Shown here: in pieces, positions 8,691-17,077 of the stretch
How positions within the stretch are numbered: position 1 is the first letter of the stretch
Layout: every line of letters begins with the position of its first letter
Assembly: GCA_965197565.1 (NCBI GenBank)
Contig: CBDANK010000004.1
Coordinates: 1,364,001 to 1,428,000 of the forward strand
Direction: 5' to 3'
DNA length: 64,000 bases
DNA from: G963667675 sp965197565
Lineage (GTDB): Bacteria > Chloroflexota > Dehalococcoidia > Lucifugimonadales > UBA3495
Made by a program: the position numbers and the translations under genes
The notes under the pieces: model-generated
Told to the model about the DNA's origin: nothing
Seen by the model: the letters and a program-made list of their open reading frames with translations, nothing else
The model's database searches: none

Positions 8691-8778
8691 AGTGGGCAAC
8701 TCAACGACTTTGTAATCATCTTGGGCCAGCAGAGGGGCCGGGTTTCCAAGATTCGGAATCCGGAGTAGAATAGCTAGA

Positions 8779-9585
8779 GTGAAACAGAACCGAAAAATCG
8801 AAACCGCGTCCAACTCCGCATCTACTTATACCGGGGGGATCACCATTAAGTCTCCTCACGAGTTGGATATGATGCGCCGAGCCGGTGCCGTCGTCGGGTC
8901 GGTCCTCTCGCTTTTGCGGCGTTCTGTCGAACCGGGGATGACCACGAAAGACCTTGACCAAATCGCCTATAAAGAAATAATCCGGCACGGCGCTAAACCT
9001 ACTTTCAAGGGCTACCGCGGTTTCCCTGCCAGTATTTGCACCTCCATAAATGAAGAGATTGTGCATGGAATCCCAAGCAAGAGAGTGTTAAAAGAGGGCG
9101 ACATAGTTAAACTGGACGTCGGCGCTACTCTGGGCGGCCTGATTGGAGACGCGGCCATATCCTTGGCCGTTGGGGAGGTAGACCCCAAAGCGGCGGCGTT
9201 GATGGACGCAACCCGTCAGAGCCTTCAAGAAGGTATCAAGACATCCCTGCCGGGCAACCGCATCGGAGACATCGGCGCCGCTGTCCAGGAATTCGGCGAG
9301 TCCAAGGGCTACGGGGTAGTGCGGGAGTTTGTGGGCCACGGAGTGGGCCGGTTTCTTCACGAGGACCCTCAAGTGCCCAACTATGGGCAGGCCGGAATGG
9401 GACCGCTGCTGCGGCCGGGTATGTGCATAGCTATCGAACCCATGCTGAACCTGGGGGGCTGGCGTACTCGAATACTGGACGATCAATGGACTGTGGTGAC
9501 TGCCGACGGCGAACTGTCCGCCCATTTTGAGCACACCATCGCCATCACCGAAAATGGGCCGGAGATTCTGACCAACCATACCTGA
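8779..9585 (+). CDS. map: Methionine aminopeptidase, type I
   Basis: This 268-residue enzyme removes initiator methionine from new proteins. The metal ligands are visible: the two Asp in KLDVGATLGGLIGDAA, His in GHGVGRFLHEDP, Glu in AIEPML and Glu in AHFEHTIAIT. The GTG start at 8779 gives about 20 residues before the conserved ITIKSPHELDMMRRAG, longer than usual. It lies downstream of a repeat-filled gap, so it may have its own promoter. Confidence 0.95.
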   Translation: MKQNRKIETASNSASTYTGGITIKSPHELDMMRRAGAVVGSVLSLLRRSVEPGMTTKDLDQIAYKEIIRHGAKPTFKGYRGFPASICTSINEEIVHGIPSKRVLKEGDIVKLDVGATLGGLIGDAAISLAVGEVDPKAAALMDATRQSLQEGIKTSLPGNRIGDIGAAVQEFGESKGYGVVREFVGHGVGRFLHEDPQVPNYGQAGMGPLLRPGMCIAIEPMLNLGGWRTRILDDQWTVVTADGELSAHFEHTIAITENGPEILTNHT

Positions 9586-9632
9586 ATGCTGTGCCGCTTG
9601 GGCGGCAATGGACCGGGGGATAGAGAGCGTAT

Positions 9633-9851
9633 ATGGCGAAAAAACAAGCGATCGAAGTAGAAGCCAGCGTCAAGGAGGCCTTGCCCAACGGCATGTTCCG
9701 GGTCGAGTTGCCCAACGACCACGAGGTGCTGGCCCACGTCTCCGGAAAGATCCGAATGCACTTCATTCGGGTGTTGCCCGGGGACCGAGTGCTGGTTGAG
9801 TTGTCTCCCTATGACCTGAGCCGCGGCCGCATAACCTACCGTTTCAAATAA
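9633..9851 (+). CDS. infA: Translation initiation factor IF-1
   Basis: The 72-residue OB-fold protein has the IF-1 length and motifs (ALPNGMFRVELPNDHEVLAHVSGKIRMHFIRVLPGDRVLVELSPYD in pieces: NGMFRVEL, HVSGKIRM, PGDRVLVE). It blocks the ribosomal A site during initiation. It lies between map and rpmJ, the common bacterial order. Confidence 0.97.
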   Translation: MAKKQAIEVEASVKEALPNGMFRVELPNDHEVLAHVSGKIRMHFIRVLPGDRVLVELSPYDLSRGRITYRFK

Positions 9852-9869
9852 CGCAAAGGTGATATTACA

Positions 9870-9983
9870 GTGAGAGTTTCCGCATCGGTTAAAACGAGGT
9901 GCGACAAGTGCCGGGTAATCAGGCGTAAGGGTGTAGTGAGGATAATTTGCTCCAACCCAAGACATTCGCAACGCCAGGGATAG
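9870..9983 (+). CDS. rpmJ: 50S ribosomal protein L36
   Basis: A 37-residue frame begins with GTG at 9870: VRVSASVKTRCDKCRVIRRK, then ends ICSNPRHSQRQG. The Cys pattern CxxC, C and H is the zinc-binding set of standard L36. The length of 37 is typical. It is too short for routine open-reading-frame lists but its position between infA and rpsM is canonical. Confidence 0.95.
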   Translation: MRVSASVKTRCDKCRVIRRKGVVRIICSNPRHSQRQG

Positions 9984-10011
9984 GGTCAAGACAAGCTTAA
10001 GGAGGAGGCAA

Positions 10012-10404
10012 ATGGTTCGTATAGCCGGTGTAGACGTACCGGACCGGAAAAAAGCTCATGTCGCTCTCCGCAGTATCTACGGCATCGGCCCAAACATCGC
10101 CACCGAGATACTCACCAAGGCCGACATCGACCCTATGTTTTCGCCTCGGATGAATGAGCTTACCGAGGCCCAAGTGGACCGCATTCGAGAACTGGTGGAC
10201 CGGGAGTATACCGCTGAAGGTGACCTGCGGCGAGAAATCAACCAAAACATACGCCGCTTGATCGAAATAGGCTCCTATCGCGGCCTGCGTCACCGCCGTG
10301 GCCTTCCGGCTCACGGTCAGCGCACTAGGACCAACGCACGCACCCGGAAAGGCCCCCGCCGCACCGTTGCCGGCCGCGGCCGCCGTACCGGAGGAAAGAA
10401 GTAG
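10012..10404 (+). CDS. rpsM: 30S ribosomal protein S13
   Basis: The 130-residue protein starts MVRIAGVDVPDRKKAHVAL and has the helix-hairpin element IYGIGPNIATEIL and the conserved C-terminal RGLRHRRGLPAHGQRTRTNA. A strong AAGGAGGAG ribosome-binding site precedes the ATG. S13 sits in the 30S head and contacts the P-site tRNA through its basic tail. Confidence 0.97.
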   Translation: MVRIAGVDVPDRKKAHVALRSIYGIGPNIATEILTKADIDPMFSPRMNELTEAQVDRIRELVDREYTAEGDLRREINQNIRRLIEIGSYRGLRHRRGLPAHGQRTRTNARTRKGPRRTVAGRGRRTGGKK

Positions 10405-10417
10405 GAAGAGAAGGTTT

Positions 10418-10801
10418 ATGGCCAGAACAAGATCGCGACGCCGAGAACGCCGGAATGTGCCCCATGGGAGGGCTTATATCTATTCCACTTTCAACAATAC
10501 CCTGATCAGCATTACCGACCCACAGGGCAGCGTCATATCTTCCGCCAGCGCCGGCACTGTGGGATTCAAGGGCTCGAGGAAAGGGACCGCATTTGCTGCC
10601 CAGCGGGCTGCGGAACAGGTTGCTCGCAGGGGCATGGACCAGGGTCTACGCCAAGTGGACGTTATGATCAAAGGCCCTGGGGCCGGCCGCGAAGCGGCTA
10701 TCCGCTCCCTGCAGGGCACCGGGTTGATGGTGACCAGCATCAGGGATGTAACTCCCATTCCTCACAACGGTTGCAGACCGCCAAAACGAAGGAGGGTGTA
10801 A
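10418..10801 (+). CDS. rpsK: 30S ribosomal protein S11
   Basis: The 127-residue product has the S11 core: GRAYIYSTFNNTLISITD, GFKGSRKGTAFAAQ and the C-terminal VTPIPHNGCRPPKRRRV. The ATG at 10418 follows AGGAAGAGAAGG. The frame is open upstream to 10298 within rpsM, but that part has no S11 similarity. S11 shapes the 30S platform near the E site. Confidence 0.96.
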   Translation: MARTRSRRRERRNVPHGRAYIYSTFNNTLISITDPQGSVISSASAGTVGFKGSRKGTAFAAQRAAEQVARRGMDQGLRQVDVMIKGPGAGREAAIRSLQGTGLMVTSIRDVTPIPHNGCRPPKRRRV

Positions 10802-10813
10802 GCAGTAGAGCTT

Positions 10814-11440
10814 ATGGGTAGATATACAGGACCGTCCTGCCGGTTGTGCCGCAGGGCCGGAGAAAAACTCTTTCTCAAGGGCGACCGTTGCTTCACCCCT
10901 CGTTGCGCCTTCGAACGAAGACGCACCCCCCCGGGGGACCAGTCACGCCGACGCCGCAGACCTTCCGAATACGGCGTCCACTTGCTGGAAAAGCAGAAAG
11001 CCAAGTACATCTACGGTGTCTTTGAGTCCCAGTTCCGGCGGTACATGACCGAAGCCTTTAACTCGCCGGGAATCACCGGCATGAACCTGCTCCGCTCTTT
11101 GGAACGCCGTTTGGACAACGTTATCTTTTTGCTGGGATTCGCCGATTCTCGCAAACAAGCGCGCCAGATAGTTATGCACGGACATTTTCAGGTCAATGGA
11201 ACCAAGACCGACATTCCCTCCTACCAGGTCAGGACGGGAGACAGGATCACCTGGAAGGACTCGGTGAAGCTCACAGACTTTTTCAAAGAACGCACAGACG
11301 GGATTCCCAAACGCCCGGTGCCGGCTTGGCTCACTTTGGACCAAACCGATATGAGCGGCTCCGTCACTTCAATGCCGGCTGATGAAGACCTGCAGCAGAC
11401 CATTGATTCTCGGTTGATCGTAGAGTTTTACTCGAGGTAG
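10814..11440 (+). CDS. rpsD: 30S ribosomal protein S4
   Basis: The 208-residue protein begins MGRYTGPSCRLCRRAGEKLF and has a CxxC plus CFTPRC set, the zinc-binding form of S4. The S4 RNA-binding domain (RRLDNVIFLLGFADSRKQARQIV, about residues 95-117) and the C-terminal extension are complete. S4 nucleates 16S rRNA folding. Position before rpoA is the classic alpha-operon order, where S4 is often the autoregulator. Confidence 0.96.
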   Translation: MGRYTGPSCRLCRRAGEKLFLKGDRCFTPRCAFERRRTPPGDQSRRRRRPSEYGVHLLEKQKAKYIYGVFESQFRRYMTEAFNSPGITGMNLLRSLERRLDNVIFLLGFADSRKQARQIVMHGHFQVNGTKTDIPSYQVRTGDRITWKDSVKLTDFFKERTDGIPKRPVPAWLTLDQTDMSGSVTSMPADEDLQQTIDSRLIVEFYSR

Positions 11441-11448
11441 AAAACCCA

Positions 11449-12654
11449 ATGTTAGACACTTATATCCTTCCTACCACACCCAGTGAGGTAGGACCGGAAT
11501 CCCTCAAGCCGGCCATTCATGTCTTGGACTCGGAAGACACCTACGGAAAGGTGGCGGTCGAACCCCTGCAACGGGGTTTTGGCCTCACCATCGGCAACCC
11601 TTTGCGCCGGATATTGCTCAGTTCCACCAACGGCAGCGCCATAACCTGGGTCAAGATTGATGACGTTGTCCACGAGTACGGGGCCATTCAAGGGGTCAAA
11701 GAAGAGGTAATGGAACTGCTCCTCAACGTCAAACGCATCCGTATCCGGGCTCAATCGGGTAGGCCGGGAAAGATGAGGCTGGATGTGTGCGGGGAAGGGC
11801 GGGTATGCGCCGGCGATATTTCCACCTCAGGCGATTTCGAAATTGTGAACCCGGAATTGCACTTGGCGACCTTGGACTCAGATGATTCCCGCCTCTCCAT
11901 CGAGTTCAACGTAGAGCAGGGGGTGGGTTATCAGCCGACCGCCCAAGTAGATGGCACTGCTAATCCACCGGTGGGCGTCCTGCCCGTGGACGCCATCTTC
12001 AATCCGGTCCGGAAAGTCAACTACAACGTCAAGCGGACCCGCGTGGGCCAAGTGACGGATTACGAACGCTTGGAGCTTGAAGTGTGGACTGACGGCACCA
12101 TCAAGGCTGTAGAGGCGGTGCGAGAAGCCGCCGACCACCTGGTTAACCACTTTTTCCTATTTACCAACCTTGGCCGGACATCGCAGGTCTGGACGGAGCG
12201 GCCGCCATTGTCCGTTTCTCCCGAGATTTACCAGACCCCCATTGAAAGGCTGGAGTTGTCTCCCAGGACCCTGAACTGCTTGAGGAGGGCCCACATCACC
12301 AAGGTCGGCGAAGTCCTGGAAATGTCGGACGAAGAGTTGACGAAGATCCGCAACTTTGGGGAGAAATCATTGGTGGAGTTGAAGGAGAAGTTGGCCGCGC
12401 GCGGCGTCGCTTCTCAACAAGACGGGCCGCAGGACAAACTGTTAGCAGCAGGCGAACTCGGTCTTGAGTCCGAGTCTCCTCCGGCTATCGAGGACTTGTC
12501 TCCGGCAGACCTTAGAGAACTCATGGGCGATGACGATGCCCCCTTTGGAGCTACGGCAGGAGATGGGGCCGAGTTGGCCCCTGATCAGGATGAGAACGAA
12601 GACGGGGAGGACGGGGAGGAGTCCGAGGAAGACGATGTGGAGGAGTCCTTGTAG
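11449..12654 (+). CDS. rpoA: RNA polymerase alpha subunit with acidic C-terminal tail
   Basis: The N-terminal dimerisation domain is clear (EPLQRGFGLTIGNPLRRILL, about residues 38-57), as is the C-terminal DNA-binding domain (LELSPRTLNCLRRAHITKVG, about 266-285, then RNFGEKSLVELKEKL). Alpha is usually about 315-330 residues; this has 401. The extra 80 or so residues after the CTD end in a nearly continuous run of Glu, Asp and Gly (DEDEEDGE-like). The tail resembles those on S17 and L22 here and its function is unknown. Confidence 0.96.
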   Translation: MLDTYILPTTPSEVGPESLKPAIHVLDSEDTYGKVAVEPLQRGFGLTIGNPLRRILLSSTNGSAITWVKIDDVVHEYGAIQGVKEEVMELLLNVKRIRIRAQSGRPGKMRLDVCGEGRVCAGDISTSGDFEIVNPELHLATLDSDDSRLSIEFNVEQGVGYQPTAQVDGTANPPVGVLPVDAIFNPVRKVNYNVKRTRVGQVTDYERLELEVWTDGTIKAVEAVREAADHLVNHFFLFTNLGRTSQVWTERPPLSVSPEIYQTPIERLELSPRTLNCLRRAHITKVGEVLEMSDEELTKIRNFGEKSLVELKEKLAARGVASQQDGPQDKLLAAGELGLESESPPAIEDLSPADLRELMGDDDAPFGATAGDGAELAPDQDENEDGEDGEESEEDDVEESL

Positions 12655-12656
12655 CC

Positions 12657-13010
12657 ATGCCTTCTCACCGTGTAGCCGGAAGGAAACTCAGCCGGTACCA
12701 GAACCAGAGAGTCGCCTTGCTCCGTGGGCTGGCGGCCGACCTGATTCGCCACGAGCGCATTACCACTACTCTGGCCAAGGCGAAAGAGACTCGGGTCTTC
12801 GCTGAGAAATTGATTACTCACGGCAAGAGAGGAACATTGCACCACCGGAGGCTGGCCCTAGCCAAGTTGCCGAATAAAGAAGTAATCGAAAAAGTGTTCG
12901 ACGATGTGGCTGCTAGATACGCAGAACGTCCGGGAGGCTACACCCGGATTGTCAAGCTGGGGCCTCGGCAGGGGGACTCGGCAGCAATGGCGATGATCGA
13001 ATTGGTCTAA
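12657..13010 (+). CDS. rplQ: 50S ribosomal protein L17
   Basis: The 117-residue protein begins MPSHRVAGRKLSRYQNQRVALLRGL and contains the family motif RITTTLAKAKETRVFAEKLIT. The length is normal for bacterial L17. It starts 2 bases after rpoA, as in other alpha operons. L17 lies near the exit tunnel. Confidence 0.97.
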   Translation: MPSHRVAGRKLSRYQNQRVALLRGLAADLIRHERITTTLAKAKETRVFAEKLITHGKRGTLHHRRLALAKLPNKEVIEKVFDDVAARYAERPGGYTRIVKLGPRQGDSAAMAMIELV

Positions 13011-13045
13011 CCGGGCCGGTAGCGCACAAGCTCACCGGCACCAAC

Positions 13046-13867
13046 GTGTTGTCCCATACCTCGCCATCAAAATCAACCGAGTTGGAGGTTGCAGACCCCG
13101 GAGTCAGAAGGCTTGCCCTGATCGTTGAGTACGATGGGAGTAACTACTCAGGGTTTCAGTTTCAGGTCGGCCAAGCCACTATTCAGGGGGAAATTGAGAA
13201 AAGCCTAGCCAGGTTTACCGGCGAGTCGATTAGAATCCGGGCTGCTAGCCGGACCGATTCAGGCGCACACGCTAAAGGTCAAGTGGTGGACTTCCTGACC
13301 CGTAGCAGCCATCCGGTCGACTACTTTCCCAGGGCGCTGAACTACTACTTGCCCAGAGACGTCCAAATCCTGAAGGCCCGCGATGCGGCCCTGGAGTTCA
13401 ACTCTCGCAAGAATGCTGTTAGCCGGACCTACCGTTATTATGTGCTTAATCGGGACTGGCCTTCGCCCTTACTGCGGCACACCCATTTGTGGGTGAGGCA
13501 GCGTCTCCAAGTCTCGAGAATGGCTGTTGCTGCTTGTGAATTGGTAGGAACACACGACTTTAGGATGTTTACGGCAGGTTTTCCTCCGGAAAGGAGCGCG
13601 GTGCGCCGGGTGCTGCGCTGGGACGTGTGGCAAGAAGGAGAAACCATAATAATCGAAGCAGAGGCCAATGGCTTCCTCCGTCACCAGATCCGCAAGGTTA
13701 ACGCCCTGTTGATAGAGGTTGGCAAAGGGCGCTTGCCGGAGAGCGCCGTTGGGCAGGCGTTGCGTAGTGACTTGCCAGGATCGGGGGAATATCCAGCCAT
13801 CCCCGCCCGGGGGCTTTGTTTGATTAAAGTGTCCTATCCCGGTAATTGGCCGGATAACGAAGAATGA
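13046..13867 (+). CDS. truA: tRNA pseudouridine synthase A
   Basis: The 273-residue enzyme converts uridines 38-40 of tRNA anticodon arms to pseudouridine. The catalytic Asp is in AASRTDSGAHAKGQV (about residues 65-79), and the other family motifs are present (YDGSNYSGFQFQ; RTYRYYVLNRDWPSP; FLRHQIRKV). The likely start is GTG at 13046, or TTG at 13049, which precedes a 25-residue non-conserved leader. It follows rplQ, a common arrangement. Confidence 0.95.
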   Translation: MLSHTSPSKSTELEVADPGVRRLALIVEYDGSNYSGFQFQVGQATIQGEIEKSLARFTGESIRIRAASRTDSGAHAKGQVVDFLTRSSHPVDYFPRALNYYLPRDVQILKARDAALEFNSRKNAVSRTYRYYVLNRDWPSPLLRHTHLWVRQRLQVSRMAVAACELVGTHDFRMFTAGFPPERSAVRRVLRWDVWQEGETIIIEAEANGFLRHQIRKVNALLIEVGKGRLPESAVGQALRSDLPGSGEYPAIPARGLCLIKVSYPGNWPDNEE

Positions 13868-13892
13868 GAGGGGTTTTCGACTTGCCCCAAGG

Positions 13893-14351
13893 ATGCATAC
13901 CGCGATGAAACGGACCAGTACTTACTTTCCCAAGCCGGGTGAGGCGCCCGTCCAATGGCGGGTGTTCGATGCCACGGGCCAAACCCTGGGGCGGATAGCC
14001 CGGAATATCTCTGTCGCATTACAAGGCAAAGATAAACCCGCCTACACCCCTCATACGCTCGTTGGGGACTACGTGGTGGTGCTTAACGCCGCTAGAATCC
14101 GGGTAACCGGCCGTAAGCTAACGCAAAAGATGTACTACCGCCACAGCGGCTATGTTGGCAATCTCAAGACCTTCCAGTTGCGGGATATGTTGGAAACTCA
14201 CCCAGAGCGGGTAATTAGGTTGGCGGTAAAGGGAATGTTGCCCCGCAACCATCAGGGGCGCGAAATGCTCCGAAGATTGAAAGTATACGCTGGCGCGGAC
14301 CATCCTCACCAAGCTCAGGTGGCAGCCGTGCCGGCGGAAAATGAAGGGTAG
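13893..14351 (+). CDS. rplM: 50S ribosomal protein L13
   Basis: The 152-residue product has the L13 elements WRVFDATGQTLGRIARNIS, VLNAARIRVTGRKLTQKMYYRHSGY (in pieces) and the C-terminal GMLPRNHQGREMLRRLKVY. The first ATG is at 13893; a second at 13905 (MKRTSTYFPK) fits the family better. L13 is an early 50S assembly protein and pairs with rpsI as usual. Confidence 0.96.
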   Translation: MHTAMKRTSTYFPKPGEAPVQWRVFDATGQTLGRIARNISVALQGKDKPAYTPHTLVGDYVVVLNAARIRVTGRKLTQKMYYRHSGYVGNLKTFQLRDMLETHPERVIRLAVKGMLPRNHQGREMLRRLKVYAGADHPHQAQVAAVPAENEG

Positions 14352-14771
14352 GTGACAACCTTGGTACAAGCTCCAGCGGAGGAACAATACTACTACGGCA
14401 CGGGAAAACGAAAAACGTCCATCGCCAAGGTGCGGCTGTATCTGGACGACGGCGGACCTGTTCTGATCAATAGCAAACCAATGGAAGAATACTTCAACTG
14501 GCAACCGTGGCAGGGAGTGGTCACCGAGCCTTTCAGGGTCAGCGGGACCGGCAACCGGTTCAGGGTAGTGGTCCGGGTGCAGGGTGGCGGAGTGCATTCC
14601 CAAGCCCAAGCCATACGCCACGGTATCGCCCGGGCCCTGGTGGCGTTCGACGAAACCCTCAAGGCCCCACTGCGACGCCACGGCCTCATCACCCGGGACG
14701 CCCGCATTAAAGAGAGCAAGAAATATGGGCTGAAACGGGCCCGCCGAGCGCCCCAGTATACCAAGCGGTAG
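14352..14771 (+). CDS. rpsI: 30S ribosomal protein S9
   Basis: The 139-residue protein has the S9 motifs YYGTGKRKTSIAKVRL, GGGVHSQAQAIRHGIARAL and the C-terminal KYGLKRARRAPQYTKR, whose basic tail reaches the P-site tRNA. It begins with GTG directly after the rplM stop. It is the last gene of the ribosomal block; the following gene is convergent with only 5 bases between. Confidence 0.96.
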   Translation: MTTLVQAPAEEQYYYGTGKRKTSIAKVRLYLDDGGPVLINSKPMEEYFNWQPWQGVVTEPFRVSGTGNRFRVVVRVQGGGVHSQAQAIRHGIARALVAFDETLKAPLRRHGLITRDARIKESKKYGLKRARRAPQYTKR

Positions 14772-14776
14772 CTTGG

Positions 14777-16192
14777 CTATAGGCCCAAGTAGTCCACGGC
14801 GGCATCCAGCAATGCCGTAACCTTCTCCGGGCGGTCGGCCTCGGCATAGACCCGCAGCAAGGGCTCGGTGCCGGAAAACCTGGAAGCAAGCCAAGCATCG
14901 TCGAAAATCAGCCGGCGTCCGTCGATGTCATCAGAACTGCGGACCGGCATCTTTGCCAGTTCCTTCAGTTGGCTGCTTCCAAGCCGCTGGGCAATCCGCT
15001 CCCGGTCATTGGGGTCGAAGGGCAGGTCCCGCCTGTTGTAAAAGTGGGGGCCTACTTGGTCAAACAGGTGGCCCACCAACTGGGTTGGTGATTTGCCGGT
15101 GCGGGCCATGTATTCCAGCAAGTAAAGCCCACTGAGTATGCCGTCCCGTTCCGGGATGTGGCCCTGAAAAGCAAAGCCGCCGCTCTCCTCACCGGCCATC
15201 AGCGCATTGACCTGCGACATTTTGGGACCGATATACTTGAAGCCCACTCGCATCTCGTGTACGTCCACGCCGAATTTCCGCCCCAGCTTGTTTAACATGA
15301 TTGAAGATGTCACACCCTTGACCAAAGGACCCCGCAAGCCTTTCACTTCGAGTAAGTACAGGGCCAATAGAGAAAACACCTCAAGGGTGGTGACAAAGCG
15401 GCCGCCTTCGTCCACTACCCCCAGCCGGTCCGCGTCTCCGTCCAAGGCCAGCCCCACCGAAGGCTTTTCCGACTTGACCCGTTCAATCAAAGCCGCCAGG
15501 TTGTGAGCTATGGGTTCCGGTTGTTCCATTCCAGGGAAGGCCGGATTGGGCTGTCCATGAATTTCCTCTACTTTAGCGGGTCCTCCAGATACTATTCTTG
15601 GCAGGTAGCCGCCCCCGGCGCCGAACATTGCGTCCACCAGCACAGCCTGCCCGGAATTCCGAATGGCTTGCAAATCTACCAAGACGCCTATGCGCTCCAA
15701 ATAAGGGGGGTCGGGGTCTATGTCAATTACCAACCCTTGGCTCCGGGCTTGTTCCAAGGGAACAAAGCGAGGGCTTGTGTTGGCTTTGATGGCGGCTTCT
15801 AACTGGTCGGTAATCTCCTGAGTAGCGCTCCCGGCATATTCCGGCTTGAACTTGAACCCGTTCCAGATTCCCGGATTGTGGCTTGCGGTGATTACGGCGG
15901 CGCCGGCGGCTTGGAGGTGCAAAACGTTAAAACTGATGACCGGAGTGGGCGCAGCTTTCTCGGACAAATAGACCTTGACGCCGTTGCCAGCGCCTACGCT
16001 AGCCACTGTTTCGGCGAAATTACGGGACAGGAAACGGGTGTCATAGCCCACTACCAGTCCTTGGCCCGCGGTCCCTTGGTCCTTCAAGTAATCGGCCAGC
16101 CCTTGGGCGCACCGGGCCACGTTGGCAAAAGTGAAGTCTTCGGCGATTATGGCGCGCCAACCGTCGGTGCCGAACCGGATATTGGTTGACAT
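14777..16192 (-). CDS. Phosphoglucomutase/phosphomannomutase family enzyme
   Basis: The 471-residue protein has the four marks of alpha-D-phosphohexomutases: the phosphoserine loop TASHNP (about residues 101-106), the metal-binding DGDADR (about 249-254), the sugar-binding GEESGG (about 338-343), and the phosphate-binding SGTEPLLRVY near residue 440. It moves a phosphate between C6 and C1 of a hexose or aminohexose. Substrate choice (glucose, mannose or glucosamine) cannot be read from the sequence. It converges on rpsI. Confidence 0.93.
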   Translation of the reverse strand: MSTNIRFGTDGWRAIIAEDFTFANVARCAQGLADYLKDQGTAGQGLVVGYDTRFLSRNFAETVASVGAGNGVKVYLSEKAAPTPVISFNVLHLQAAGAAVITASHNPGIWNGFKFKPEYAGSATQEITDQLEAAIKANTSPRFVPLEQARSQGLVIDIDPDPPYLERIGVLVDLQAIRNSGQAVLVDAMFGAGGGYLPRIVSGGPAKVEEIHGQPNPAFPGMEQPEPIAHNLAALIERVKSEKPSVGLALDGDADRLGVVDEGGRFVTTLEVFSLLALYLLEVKGLRGPLVKGVTSSIMLNKLGRKFGVDVHEMRVGFKYIGPKMSQVNALMAGEESGGFAFQGHIPERDGILSGLYLLEYMARTGKSPTQLVGHLFDQVGPHFYNRRDLPFDPNDRERIAQRLGSSQLKELAKMPVRSSDDIDGRRLIFDDAWLASRFSGTEPLLRVYAEADRPEKVTALLDAAVDYLGL

Positions 16193-16318
16193 GAAGGCTC
16201 CTTGTTGGTTGCTCTGATTGATGTGCCTTGATTATAAGTTATGTAAGCCCGAAGTTGACACCAAGTCTGCGCCCTGCGAGAATCGCTATCATCCTATTCT
16301 CGCATTCGGGAGGCACCT

Positions 16319-16645
16319 GTGATTTACGAGTACCGAGTCTATGAAGCGGCGCCCGGCAAGATGCCTGAGCTTCACGCCCGGTTCCGCGACCATGCGCTCA
16401 AATTATTCGAGCGGCACGGCGTCAAGAACATCGGATACTGGACGTCCAATATCGGCGATTACTCTGACCGGCTGATCTACATCATAGCGTTCGAGAGCAT
16501 GGAGCAGCGGGAGCGGGCCTTTGCGGCTTTTGGAACGGACCCTGATTGGCAGCGCGCCTTTAAGGAGTCAGAGGTCAACGGTGCACTGACAACCCGAGTC
16601 TATAACACGCTGTTGAACCCTACAGACTATTCGCCTCTGCGATAG
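16319..16645 (+). CDS. NIPSNAP-family protein, copy 1
   Basis: The 108-residue protein starts MIYEYRVYEAAPGKMPELHARF and has the NIPSNAP signature around GYWTSNIGDYSDRLIYIIAFES. Family members are small ferredoxin-like-fold proteins with no agreed function. The start is GTG after GGGAGGCACCT. A second copy follows 55 bases downstream. The two differ at about 20 of 108 positions, so they are a recent tandem duplication. Confidence 0.88.
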   Translation: MIYEYRVYEAAPGKMPELHARFRDHALKLFERHGVKNIGYWTSNIGDYSDRLIYIIAFESMEQRERAFAAFGTDPDWQRAFKESEVNGALTTRVYNTLLNPTDYSPLR

Positions 16646-16700
16646 TCAACCCGTTGGGGGAGACCATCTTCCGACTCATTCTCACGTGACGGAGGCACCC

Positions 16701-17027
16701 ATGATTTACGAATACCGAGTCTACGAGGCCGCCCCAGGCAAGATGCCCGAACTACACGCCCGGTTCCGCGACCACACGCTGGAAATATTCGAGCGTCATG
16801 GCATCAAGAACATCGGTTACTGGACGTCCAATATCGGCGACTACTCTGACCGCCTTATCTATATTGTTGCTTTCGAGAGCCTAGAACAGCGAGAGCGGGC
16901 TTGGGCTTCCTTTTCAGCGGACCCCGAATGGCAGCGGGTCGTTGAGGAGTCGCACGTCAACGGTTCGCTGACAACCAGAATATTTAACACATTGTGGAAT
17001 CCAACAGACTATTCGCCTTTGCAATAG
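16701..17027 (+). CDS. NIPSNAP-family protein, copy 2
   Basis: This 108-residue copy begins with ATG at 16701 after GGAGGCACCC, matching copy 1 in the leader as well as the protein. The conserved GYWTSNIGDYSDRLIYIVAFES is intact. Differences from copy 1 cluster in the second half (for example WASFSADPEWQRVVEES). The frame is open to GTG at 16686, but the duplicated leader points to the ATG. Function unknown. Confidence 0.88.
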   Translation: MIYEYRVYEAAPGKMPELHARFRDHTLEIFERHGIKNIGYWTSNIGDYSDRLIYIVAFESLEQRERAWASFSADPEWQRVVEESHVNGSLTTRIFNTLWNPTDYSPLQ

Positions 17028-17077
17028 TCTCCTCCGAACCATTCGTCGGCCCAGGGCTGATTCTGGGCGGCAGACTG

